A stretch of DNA of 64,000 nt, taken from assembly GCA_016778305.1 (NCBI GenBank), contig JADHPT010000003.1, positions 1-64,000 on the forward strand. The letters run 5' to 3'. The translations under genes were made by a program, and so were the position numbers. This document shows, piece after piece, positions 33,407 to 42,800 of the stretch. Position 1 is the stretch's first letter. Every line of letters begins with the position of its first letter. Under the pieces are notes generated by a model. It was not told the DNA's origin. It saw only the letters and a program-made list of their open reading frames with translations, and did not search any database. Source of the stretch: Candidatus Poseidonia sp. Lineage in GTDB: Archaea; Thermoplasmatota; Poseidoniia; Poseidoniales; Poseidoniaceae.

Positions 33407-34495
33407 ATGTTTACGGGCACTGTTGAGGCACGAAGCCACGAAGGTGGTCTTCTCGTCCATTTTGATGGGTCTTCACCAGCCCTTAATGCGATTGTAATTT
33501 TGGCAGAAGATGGCACCTACATCGGAAAGGTCGATGGTGTCATCGGAAATACCAACCACCCACTTGCTCACATTGGACACGTTGATCGCAAACTCGATTT
33601 GGACACCGTGATGGGTGCCCAAGTTGGCATTCGAGCGAAGAAGGCTCGTCCCGAACGAGAGCGCTCTAACGATCGAGACGACTCCCCACGACGTGATGAC
33701 CGAAGAGATAACCATCGTAGCGACCGCAACAATTCGGGCCGGGAACGTGGTTCATTCTCCCGACAAGACAGAGGGGGCCAACGAGGAAACCATTCCGACA
33801 ACCACGGTGATAACGACTGGGATTGTCCCAAGTGCAACAACTCTAATTTCGCACGACGAACCGTATGCAATCTATGTGAAGAACCCCGCCCGGGTGGAAC
33901 TGGGGGCGGTCAGCGCCATGGTCGAAGAAACGATTTCCAACGCCGAGATAGAAATAGCGGTGGTGGTCGTGAAACCTTCAACGATAACGATTGGACATGC
34001 CCTGAATGTAAGAATTCTAATTTCTCATTCCGTCAACAATGCAACCGTTGTGAAGCACCCCGCCCGGGAGGCGGTGGTGGACGATCAAATTCAGGTCCTT
34101 CGAGTGGAGGCTATCGTGACCGAAACGGTGGCGGAGGCCGTGACCGAGGATCGTCTGATCGAGACGGCGGTGGAGGCTATCGTGACCGAAACGGTGGCGG
34201 AGGCCGTGACCGAGGGTCGTCTGATCGAGGCGGCGGCGGAGGCTATCGTGACCGAAACGGTGGCGGAGGCCGTGACCGAGGATCGTCTGATCGAGGCGGC
34301 GGTGGAGGCTATCGTGACCGAAACGGTGGCGGAGGCCGTGACCGAGGATCGTCTGATCGAGGCGGCGGTGACCGCCGAGGCGGAGATCGCAGTAGTGATT
34401 ATCGCAAGGCCAAAGGAAAGCGCTCGGGCCACGCTCATAACCGCCCACCTCGTGATTTATTCCCACGCAAATTTGAACGTCAAGACGAGGACTGA
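33407..34495 (+). CDS. Gar1-like protein with two RanBP2-type zinc fingers and RGG repeat tail
   Basis: 362 residues. The N-terminal 80 (GTVEARSHEGGLLVHF, PALNAIV, YIGKVDGVIGNTNHPLAHI) fit the Gar1 barrel of H/ACA ribonucleoproteins that guide pseudouridylation. A basic Arg/Asp/Asn-rich linker follows. Two RanBP2-type fingers come next, DWDCPKCNNSNFARRTVCNL and DWTCPECKNSNF, each with W-x-C-x2-C, the conserved Asn, and a second CxxC followed by EEPRP or EAPRP. The tail is four 22-residue Gly/Arg/Asp repeats, then a basic end with DLFPRKFERQDED. The fingers match the RNA-binding type seen in FUS/TAF15. Typical archaeal Gar1 is only about 80-100 residues with no RGG tail. Gar1 identity is by eye. 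Confidence 0.65.
   Translation: MFTGTVEARSHEGGLLVHFDGSSPALNAIVILAEDGTYIGKVDGVIGNTNHPLAHIGHVDRKLDLDTVMGAQVGIRAKKARPERERSNDRDDSPRRDDRRDNHRSDRNNSGRERGSFSRQDRGGQRGNHSDNHGDNDWDCPKCNNSNFARRTVCNLCEEPRPGGTGGGQRHGRRNDFQRRDRNSGGGRETFNDNDWTCPECKNSNFSFRQQCNRCEAPRPGGGGGRSNSGPSSGGYRDRNGGGGRDRGSSDRDGGGGYRDRNGGGGRDRGSSDRGGGGGYRDRNGGGGRDRGSSDRGGGGGYRDRNGGGGRDRGSSDRGGGDRRGGDRSSDYRKAKGKRSGHAHNRPPRDLFPRKFERQDED
34109..34372 (+). repeat. Four 66-bp tandem repeats encoding RGG-type units
   Basis: Copies at 34109-34174, 34175-34240, 34241-34306 and 34307-34372 are nearly identical at the DNA level, differing by a few bases. Each encodes GYRDRNGGGGRDRGSSDR plus four residues. They are in frame within the Gar1-like gene, and copy number may vary between strains. 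Confidence 0.95.
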
Positions 34496-34509
34496 AGGAG
34501 TCGAGATAC

Positions 34510-35544
34510 TTGAGTGCTGAAACGCATTACTTGGACGCCCTTGAAGCCCTTGATGAAGGTCGGCGCGAAGATGCCAAGGTGGAAGCAAAGAAAGCAACCG
34601 ACGCTGATCCTGAACATCTTGAAGCATGGGGAGTCTACGTTGAGGCATGTCTGCCCCCAGCGGGTCAGCCGCCGTCAATGATTGAAGCCGCTCAAGCAAT
34701 TGCTGCAATTCGACGTATTATCGCCATTGACCCAATCCGAATGGACATGTGGGTTCGTGGGGGCCGAATTCTCGCTGATGAACTCGGCATGCTCCATGAC
34801 GCATTGCACTGGTGGCAAGATTGTCGCCAGCACGCTCCCGATGAAGTAACTCCAATCGTTGAGATGGCATCGATTCTCGCTGACATGGGTGAGTACAGCA
34901 AAGCCCAGGAACGTCTGCAGTCCATCTTGGATGAAAACATGGATGTCGGAATGACACAATTTCGTAAAATCAATTCCCTATTGCAACTCGTTCGTGCTGC
35001 AGCAACACAACAAGAAAAAGAGATCTTCCGCCCCTATGAAAAACACCATGATGGCTGGCAGGCTATTGGCCAGAAGATGGGTAAACCCCCGATGTCAGAG
35101 AATTTTATTTTCCTCATCACCACCGTCCCAGTTCTCCTTCTCGTGATCTACTTTTCATCACAATTTTCTTCCGGTGGATGGGCTCCGTTTTGTTTGAACA
35201 CCGTCGCTATCATGTTCATCGTTCTTCTTGGTATTCGGAATGCAAAGCGGTGGTTCCAAATCATCAACCGCCCGGCATTCAATCTCTTGCGTGCCATGAA
35301 CTTTGAAGCAGCAACGGGCTACACGGTGATACCTGAAGACATGCGAACTTCAGTTCTGTATGTGTACATCATGCAACGAAAGCCCCTCGCTTGGCAAGAG
35401 CGTACGCTGAAAGTCATTGAAAAGGGTTCGAACTTGCCAAAGAACTGGAAACTGCGACTCCCTGATTTTGATGCACACATCAATGAAGAAGCAGAGCAGG
35501 CTTTTTGGTCTGAAGAAGCGCTTGATGCATACGAAGAAGAATAA
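34510..35544 (+). CDS. TPR-like protein with two membrane helices, unknown
   Basis: 344 residues. The first 165 carry TPR-like helix pairs (YLDALEALDEGRREDAKVEA, EAWGVYVEAC, ILADMGEYSKAQERLQSIL). Two hydrophobic helices follow near 200-240 (FLITTVPVLLLVIYFSSQF and FCLNTVAIMFIVLLGI), then a 100-residue soluble end rich in Glu. The start is a TTG at 34510, chosen because GGAG lies 9 nt before it and no in-frame ATG fits. It follows the Gar1-like gene by 14 nt on the same strand. Function unknown. Confidence 0.65.
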   Translation: MSAETHYLDALEALDEGRREDAKVEAKKATDADPEHLEAWGVYVEACLPPAGQPPSMIEAAQAIAAIRRIIAIDPIRMDMWVRGGRILADELGMLHDALHWWQDCRQHAPDEVTPIVEMASILADMGEYSKAQERLQSILDENMDVGMTQFRKINSLLQLVRAAATQQEKEIFRPYEKHHDGWQAIGQKMGKPPMSENFIFLITTVPVLLLVIYFSSQFSSGGWAPFCLNTVAIMFIVLLGIRNAKRWFQIINRPAFNLLRAMNFEAATGYTVIPEDMRTSVLYVYIMQRKPLAWQERTLKVIEKGSNLPKNWKLRLPDFDAHINEEAEQAFWSEEALDAYEEE

Positions 35545-36810
35545 TCACGTGCCTGCAGTGTAATCTTCAAGGTAGGCAATCTGTTCATCCGTAAGATCAT
35601 CGATTTCCAAGCCCATCGTTGCAAGTTTTGTGCGAGCAAGGTCTGCATCCTGCTGGCTGGAAATATCGTACACGATAGAATCCATCGAGGCTCCTTCTTG
35701 AGCAAGGCGTACCAGAGCGAGATATTGGTTGGCAAAGGACATATCCATTACTTCTGAAGGATGACCTTCAGCTGCTGCGAGGTTGACTAAACGGCCTTCA
35801 GCGAGTAAAAATATTTGATTTCCATTCGCAAGGGTAAATTCCTCATTATTTTCACGAATGCTTCGCTGACTGGTCGACAATGATTTGAGATCTTCAATGT
35901 TGATTTCACAGTCATAATGTCCTGTGTTGGCTACAATAGCCCCGTTTTTCATAGACTTGAAATGACGGCCTACGATTATGTCCTTGATTCCTGTTGCAGT
36001 GCAAAAGATGTCGCCCAATGATGCCGCTTCATCCATGGTCATGACGCGGAACCCGTCCATAACGGCTCGGAGTGCTGGAAGCGGATCGATTTCTGTCACG
36101 ATGACATTGGCGCCCATTCCCTTGGCACGCATGGCGACACCACGTCCACAGTGGCCGTAGCCAGCAACAACGATTGTTTTACCAGCAAGGAGAACGGATG
36201 TTGCTCGAAGGATTCCGTCCAGAGTGGATTGACCCGTGCCGTAGACATTGTCGAAATCCCATTTTGTTTCGGCATCGTTGACTGCAATAACAGGATAACG
36301 TAAGTCCCCTGCTTTGCCCATAGCACGCAAGCGATGTACGCCGGTGGTCGTCTCTTCAGTTCCACCGATGACGCCTTCGGCATATTCTGAGCGCTCCCCG
36401 TGTACACGTACGATGAGGTCTGCACCGTCATCGAGGGTCAAGGTCGGCTTGAATTCCAGAGTCTTGTCAATGCACCAGTAAAAGTCCTCTATGTTCTGTC
36501 CGTGCCAAGCATGGACCGAGTAGCCTTCGCTGGCCAGCCAAGCTGCAACATCGTCCTGAGTAGACAACGGGTTGCAGCCAGACCACGATATTTCAGCACC
36601 TGCGGCAGCAATGGTCTCGATCAATACTGCTGTTTCCTTGGTGACGTGAAGACATCCAGCCACACGCATCCCCTTCAGAGGTTGGGTCTTCATGGCTTCT
36701 TCTTTGAGTGCGTGAAGTACTGGCATGCGTGCTCGTGCCCAATCAACGCGGCGAGAACCTTGTGCTGCGAGGCTAATGTCGGCTACCGTGTAAAGATCGG
36801 TTTTGTCCAT
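35545..36810 (-). CDS. ahcY: Adenosylhomocysteinase (S-adenosylhomocysteine hydrolase)
   Basis: 421 residues. Hydrolyses S-adenosylhomocysteine to adenosine and homocysteine, clearing the product inhibitor of methyltransferases. Motifs seen: GCLHVTKETAVLIETI, WSGCNPLSTQDDVAA, the TWTDD-equivalent LTLDDGADL, EETTTGVHRL, the KWDFDNVYGTG segment, NAD-binding VVAGYGHCGRG, ATGIKDII and NTGHYDCEI. The C-terminus ends without the KPxxYRY motif of the longer bacterial/eukaryal enzymes, as is usual in archaea. GAGGTG and a TATA-like box (36832-36839) precede the ATG at 36810. It lies 77 nt downstream of the giant surface-protein gene. Confidence 0.95.
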   Translation of the reverse strand: MDKTDLYTVADISLAAQGSRRVDWARARMPVLHALKEEAMKTQPLKGMRVAGCLHVTKETAVLIETIAAAGAEISWSGCNPLSTQDDVAAWLASEGYSVHAWHGQNIEDFYWCIDKTLEFKPTLTLDDGADLIVRVHGERSEYAEGVIGGTEETTTGVHRLRAMGKAGDLRYPVIAVNDAETKWDFDNVYGTGQSTLDGILRATSVLLAGKTIVVAGYGHCGRGVAMRAKGMGANVIVTEIDPLPALRAVMDGFRVMTMDEAASLGDIFCTATGIKDIIVGRHFKSMKNGAIVANTGHYDCEINIEDLKSLSTSQRSIRENNEEFTLANGNQIFLLAEGRLVNLAAAEGHPSEVMDMSFANQYLALVRLAQEGASMDSIVYDISSQQDADLARTKLATMGLEIDDLTDEQIAYLEDYTAGT

Positions 36811-36831
36811 GAGCACCTCACCTAGGGGATG

Positions 36832-36839
36832 CTTATGAA
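36832..36839 (-). promoter_or_regulatory. TATA-like box of ahcY
   Basis: Minus-strand TTCATAAG, centred 26 nt upstream of the ATG at 36810; it suggests ahcY has its own promoter rather than relying on the giant gene upstream. Confidence 0.4.
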
Positions 36840-36887
36840 GATGCGTATCGGTGCTTCCGCCACCGTGATCCGTCAGGACCTACGTGC

Positions 36888-39800
36888 CTATTGCTGGGAC
36901 TGTGCATACTGGATTGCATACTGTTGCGCATATGCTGCAGCTGTTGCTGCATCGTAACCCTGGCCAACGAATTGCTGGTAGTATTGCTCGTAAATCGCTT
37001 GATCAAAGCCGGCTGCGGCTGGTTGAGCGGCTGCGACCGGTTGAGCAGCGGCTGGTTGAGCAGCTGCACCACCGACATATTGCTGGGCAAAGGACCTCGC
37101 AGTTTCTTCAGGGTAGCCTTGAGCAATCAATTGTTGGACGTATTGTTCAGTTGGGTCCAAAGCGTCAGCTCCGAAGGCATTTTCCATACCAAAGGCGTCT
37201 TCCTTCTCAGATCCACTGCGCATGAACATGAGCGTAGCACCCACAATGATCACGAGAATCACAATTCCAATAATGAGCATCGTTGAATCGATGCCACCAG
37301 CATCACCTTGTGTGTCATCGATTGGATTCGAGTTATCTGTCCACAAACCAGTCGTTGGGTCATAGGACCAAGCACCGTTCCATTGACAGTCGCCATTGGC
37401 ATCAAGGATGAACTCTCCACCTGCTGCTTCTGCTTGGGGATCAATTTCAATTCCAGGACAAGCAGGGAGATTGATTTCAATCCACTTGATGGTGACCCAG
37501 CGCTCGTTCGGGTAGTCGCCTTCGTAATACTTGATGAAAACACGTTGTGATTTCGAGACGTTGGTGTAGAGGCTGTCGACGTTGAGAGTAATCTCAAAGC
37601 GGTCGTTATCACCCATGGCATCGCTCTTGCCCCAAAGACCCAATTCGCTCATGTTGTACTTCATGATCGAGGAAGCCGTGAAATCATCCTCAAAGAAGGC
37701 TGCTTCAACGTAAACCTCGCTGGTTTCAGCACCCGAGAGGACGGTCCCAGAAATGGTCAAGGTGTCATCTTCAAATTTGGAATTGTTCAACTGAACGTTA
37801 TCCCATTGAATTGCAGGTTCTTCATCACCAAAGCCTTCTGGTACGACAACGAAGTACATTCGGTGCTTTTCTGAGAACTTACCAGCGCTGTCATAGACAA
37901 CCAATTCAATGCGAATTTGATTTTCTGTGGTGCCTGTAGAGTCAACTGTCTGGTTCTTGAACTTGTACGACCATTGTCCGTTGCTCGCAGCTGTCTGAGT
38001 GAAGGTGTGACCGTCGAGATCGAAGGAATCATCACCGTACGGCGCATCGAAAAGAACCTTCCACTCATAACTTTCAATGCCGTTGCCTTCCAACGAATCT
38101 GCGTCAGAGGAATTGCTGGCATCGAAGTGAATCACGATTTCTGCATCATCTCCTTCACCTTCGAGGATGATTCGATGAATGTCCCATTCTGTATTGGATA
38201 CGGTTTTGGTTCCAATGAACTCAACATTGTCTTGATAGTCGGTTCGAATGTCAACCACAGCATCTGCTTCAGGTCGGAACTCGTCTGCATAAACATCGTT
38301 TGTTTCGACAGTGACCTCGATGGTTCGTGCGTGACCGTTAGCGTCGTGGAGCATCAAAGTGATGTGCCACTGCTCGCCTTGTGCGCAACCTGTTTGAGAC
38401 GCGAGGTCAGCCTTACAGAAGGTCATGGATGGTGAAGCGTCGCTGGTTTCTCCAAGCACACCAGAAGCCAAGGTGTTGCCGTCCCAGTTGGTTGGTCCGT
38501 CAATGACCCAATCGGTGATCATGGTCTCTGTGGTATCGGTTGTGAAACCAAAGTTCAGCGTAGCGTCGCTCTTCATGTAGCGTAGAGCGTACTTTCCTGT
38601 GCTCGGGTCAATGCCCGGGACATCGCCGTTGATGGTCAAATCAAGGCCGTTGCCAAGGGTGCCGAATCCGTTTGGATACGGTGTGACTTGGTAGGACAGG
38701 AGGTTACCCAGCATTGGGAAGGTAGAGCTGTCTGCACGCTCGGAGTGAGTGGCTACGTCAATGGTGGACACAATGAGGCCACCGGAGAAGTAACTGCAAA
38801 CACCGAGAACGGTGTCTTGGATGTCTTCGGTAGATCGGATCAATCGCTGGAAGTAACCGCCCTCTTCCATGTAACCATCACACGTGCCGGGCACGTTATT
38901 GGTACTGACAGATTTCGTGTTGAGGACGGCTTGTGCCACTCCTGAGTTGGCGTCGAACCCTTGGAAAGCGTTCACGTCGATGTTGTCCATGACTGGATGG
39001 TAGGGGTCAGCGAGATCCATGGTGGAGTACGTGACCTGTGTTTCTGCGGTATCACGGCTTTGAACGTCAAGGCCGAACGGTAGACGACCTGCAAGACCTT
39101 GGTCAAGACCGTAAATCTGACTTCCAAGCGGCCCCAAGTGGGCTTGGACTGTTCCGCCGGCTGACATGAAATTCTCAAGAACCGTACGACGTGCTGGCTC
39201 TCCGATGTATTGGTAATAGCCATCGCCACCGAATTGGGTGTCTTTCGCAACCAAGACATCTTGCCAGGGCAGAATGATCTTGTCGTAGTGAGTGAACCAA
39301 CCTGCGTCAAAGTAGGTGCTCCAATCGTTGATCTCAAATTGGGTATAACTCATGCCGAGGATAGCCAAATCTTGCTTGATAGCGGTTGTTCGAGACGATG
39401 TGTCTGAAAGAATAGCGACATCAACTTGGTTGGCAAAGGTAGCGTGGAAGTAACGAACGTTACCGGTTTCGCTACCGTCTGCAAGTTCACCGTAGAAACT
39501 GATGTTGTAGGTATGGCCGTCTTGCCATCCGTTCCATGGTGTAAAGGTGACGTCGGTCTTTTCTTGGTTTTCCAAAGTGACCGCAGGTCCAGAACTCACG
39601 ATGTGAGCTTGGCTACCGTCAGCCATGTCTGTGACTTCCATGTAGAAGAGATAATCTCCAGCGAGGACACCGTTGGTCGCTTGGAACTCCCACGAATGTG
39701 TCAATGCGCCGTCAATAGGAAGGACACAAGGCAATGTTTGGTCGCTGTGGCAGCTTAGTGTATCGGGTTTACCGATAGAGATGTCGACCGACTCAACGTT

Positions 39801-42800
39801 GAAAATCACGCGCTCGATGTTGTTGGCAGAAGAAATCTCATTGCTGTTGAACCAAGGCTTGCCCATGGTGGTATTGTCGAACACCGTCTTGATGTCCAGA
39901 CGATAGACGCCGGATACGAACTCGTGGCTTGCGATGGTACTCATTGCAGCGTCCTCTGCATCCACGTTGGTGCGTGAGTCAGTGTACGTAGCATCCTGAA
40001 TGAAGGTGTATTCCTGAAGGGAAATGTTGTTGATACCAACACCCTTGAAACCATCATTGATTCCGTTTCGTCCATCGTCATCGGATTGGAATTCGAAGTT
40101 AACGTCCACGGTTGAACCTTGGAGCGACATACACTCCGTTAGCCACTGGCTAGAATCTGATGAAGAACGGTTCTGAATGTACAAGTGAGTCAAGTCAATG
40201 CTTGTAGTCTTAACAAGACCGTCGGTGTTGAAGAAGACGTTGTAGTTACTTGTTCCTTCTGAATTCGAGGCGTCTCCAATGAAGTCCAATTCTGTTTGGT
40301 CAATGGATTCTGTTGCGTTCACGATGCCGTTGCCGTCATCGTCGTTTTGACAGGTTCCATCCTCGTTGTAGTCGTTCCATTGAGCATATACCAAACCTGT
40401 GTAATTGGCTCCATCTTTGAGCCAATCCAAGGTCATCACAGCGTAATCGCTGGGGTCAATCTCGCCGTCCTGATCGGTGGTGTAGAACGTATCAGCATAA
40501 TACTCGAAGTTAAGCGAAACGAAGTCCCCAGCCATTGATGTCAAGTCGATATCTGGAATGACCAGTGTTTCATTGGCCCAAGCGTCATCGTAACCGTTGG
40601 TTGATGTGTCGCATGGGTGGCCGAACCAGTAAGCGTTGTTGTTGAAGATCTTGCTCGAACAGGTGTTCTCGTTGTAGATAGCTCCCTTCGGTTGCAATCC
40701 GTCGGTCTTTTCGGAGTAGCGGTAACCTTGGCTACCACCTTCAAAGGATTCCTCACAAACTGCAGATGGAGTACCACAGTACACGTCGGATGGTGTTGCG
40801 GAGTAAACCGTTGCTTCAATGTCGAAGTCGACCGGGGTGTTACCGTAGTTGTTGGTGGTCACACCGATGTCAAAGATACCTTCTGCGTACAGTCCACCGG
40901 GCTTGAAGAAGTCAATACTTTCGACGGTAGGGTCGTAGAGATTGAACGGCGTAACATAGCCGACTGCATCATCGTTGATGGGTTGCTCATCCCACGTGTT
41001 GCTGGACAACGTCGCAGAAATGCGGTAGGTCGTGTCGTTGAGCATATTGGCTTGAATTGAAGTGGTGTATTCTTGTCCAGGTTGCAGGTTGGACAATGGA
41101 CCAATGGTGGCCGATTGAACCTGTGGATTGGGCAGGAAGGCCGTGTTCTGCTTCCAAATGGAGAGGTTGTCAACGGCGAAACCGTCTCGTCCACTCCATC
41201 GGCTTTCGTTGTCATCAGAAGTTGAGCCTTCGAATCCTGTTCGGAGGCGGAAGCGGATATCAACGGTTTCGTCAGCCCACGGAGAGAGGTCAAAGACACC
41301 AAGGTCATCTTCGGTAAAGTTGTCCCATCCATAGTAAGTTCCTGAGCTGTAGAGGCCGTAGTAAACGATGTTTTCTGGGGCTGCACCCCATGCGTTCATC
41401 TTGAACATACGGTCGTTGTCAAAGCCTCCCCACATCGAAGCACCGGAGGCGCAAGCACCTTCAATTGCTGCGAGTTGTGGGCAACCAATGAGATTCCATC
41501 CTGATTCATCACTGCCAACCTCGACGATAGCGAGGTCGTCCCAAACGTCACCAACAATGAAGCCGGTACCGTCAGAACTACCAAGAGCACCCAATCCGAG
41601 GTGACGGAATAATTCCACGCTCATGAAAGCACGGTCTGCACCGGTGAGATCCACGTCATTGAGAACCATGGCGTCATCCCAGTTCTTTCCGTAGCCGCTC
41701 CATGTGTCGCCAGAGGAATTGGTTTGCATGTTTCCAGCCCACATAAAGTTGGACGGATTAAGATAGTTCGCAGAAACGTTAGCATCGTTATTACCGCCGC
41801 CTGTTGCACCTGTTGATTGATTGGTTTCTAGATGCCAGTTGGTGGCACCATCGACGTACTCTTCAAAGGTCCAAGAACATCCTGAGCCGCAGCCAGTCTT
41901 GACTTCGGGGCTATCCCAATCGTTGGAGTAGACGGTGTTGTTGGTCGAGTTTGCTTCGTCAACAATCTTGAGTTCAACGTCCAAGTCTGCCGTTTGTCCA
42001 TTTAAGGTATCCATTCCGGTATTGGTAACGGTGACGTTGATGGTACGTGTTCCTTCTCCTACAAGGCCGAAGAAACGATCGGTTGGTGCTATGTCAAGGT
42101 CGGTTACGGCCAAGTCTTTGTTGTCCATCTCAACGATGGTCAATGTATCATATTGACCCTCCCAGCCGAAGTTGTCTCGCCAACCACCGAAATTGTAGTT
42201 GGTGTGGCCAACAGCGAGGTCGGGAGCTGAGGTGGATGCACCTTGGAGCTGCCCAATAGCTACAGCCGATGGTCTCCGTCCTGCCTCGTATGAGAGCGGG
42301 CTCACGTGGCCGCCATTGCCGTCAGAGAGCGTGACTTGCACGGTCGTGGGGTAGTTCAGCCAGAAGTTGGACGTACTGCCACCAGCAGAGTCGGTGGTAT
42401 TCTGTTGGTAAGCGATGGTTGGGTTCACGAAGTCAGGTTCACCGTCGCCGTTGAGATCTGATACTGCAATGGTCCACGAAATGTAAGGACCGAAATATGC
42501 ATATTGAGAGTTCCCAAATGTACCTTGAGCGGTGGTTTGCTTGAATGTGATGTTCTCCACGCCGCCGTCCATAATAGCGATCGTGTCAACATATCCGTTA
42601 CCGCCAATGTCTGCAATCGAGAAATCTTCAGTCGAGATTGCACCCATGTTGATAACGGCAGTATTTGCTTGGTTGGTACCATACGAATAGGATACTGGAT
42701 AATTCTGAGTCACGCAATCAAATTCAATGACGGTGATGTTGTCGTTGTTACCCGGGTTGGTGGTTTGTCCAGTCGTATAGTCCAAACCTTCGCCTCGAAG

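Noticed and set aside
34109-34372. CRISPR-like regular repeat pattern
   Set aside because: Repeats are directly adjacent, have no unique spacers, are in frame within a gene and have no cas genes nearby.
34017-34466. Antisense open frame with HRFGHDSLHRRLDQTILGHG repeats
   Set aside because: Complement of the 66-bp repeats, without any start signal or motif of its own.
33615-34520. A long alternative open frame (about 300 residues, Val/Thr/Glu-rich) over the Gar1-like gene
   Set aside because: It is a shifted reading of the Gly/Arg repeats: the low-complexity DNA simply lacks stops. The other frame holds the Gar1-like domain and complete zinc fingers.
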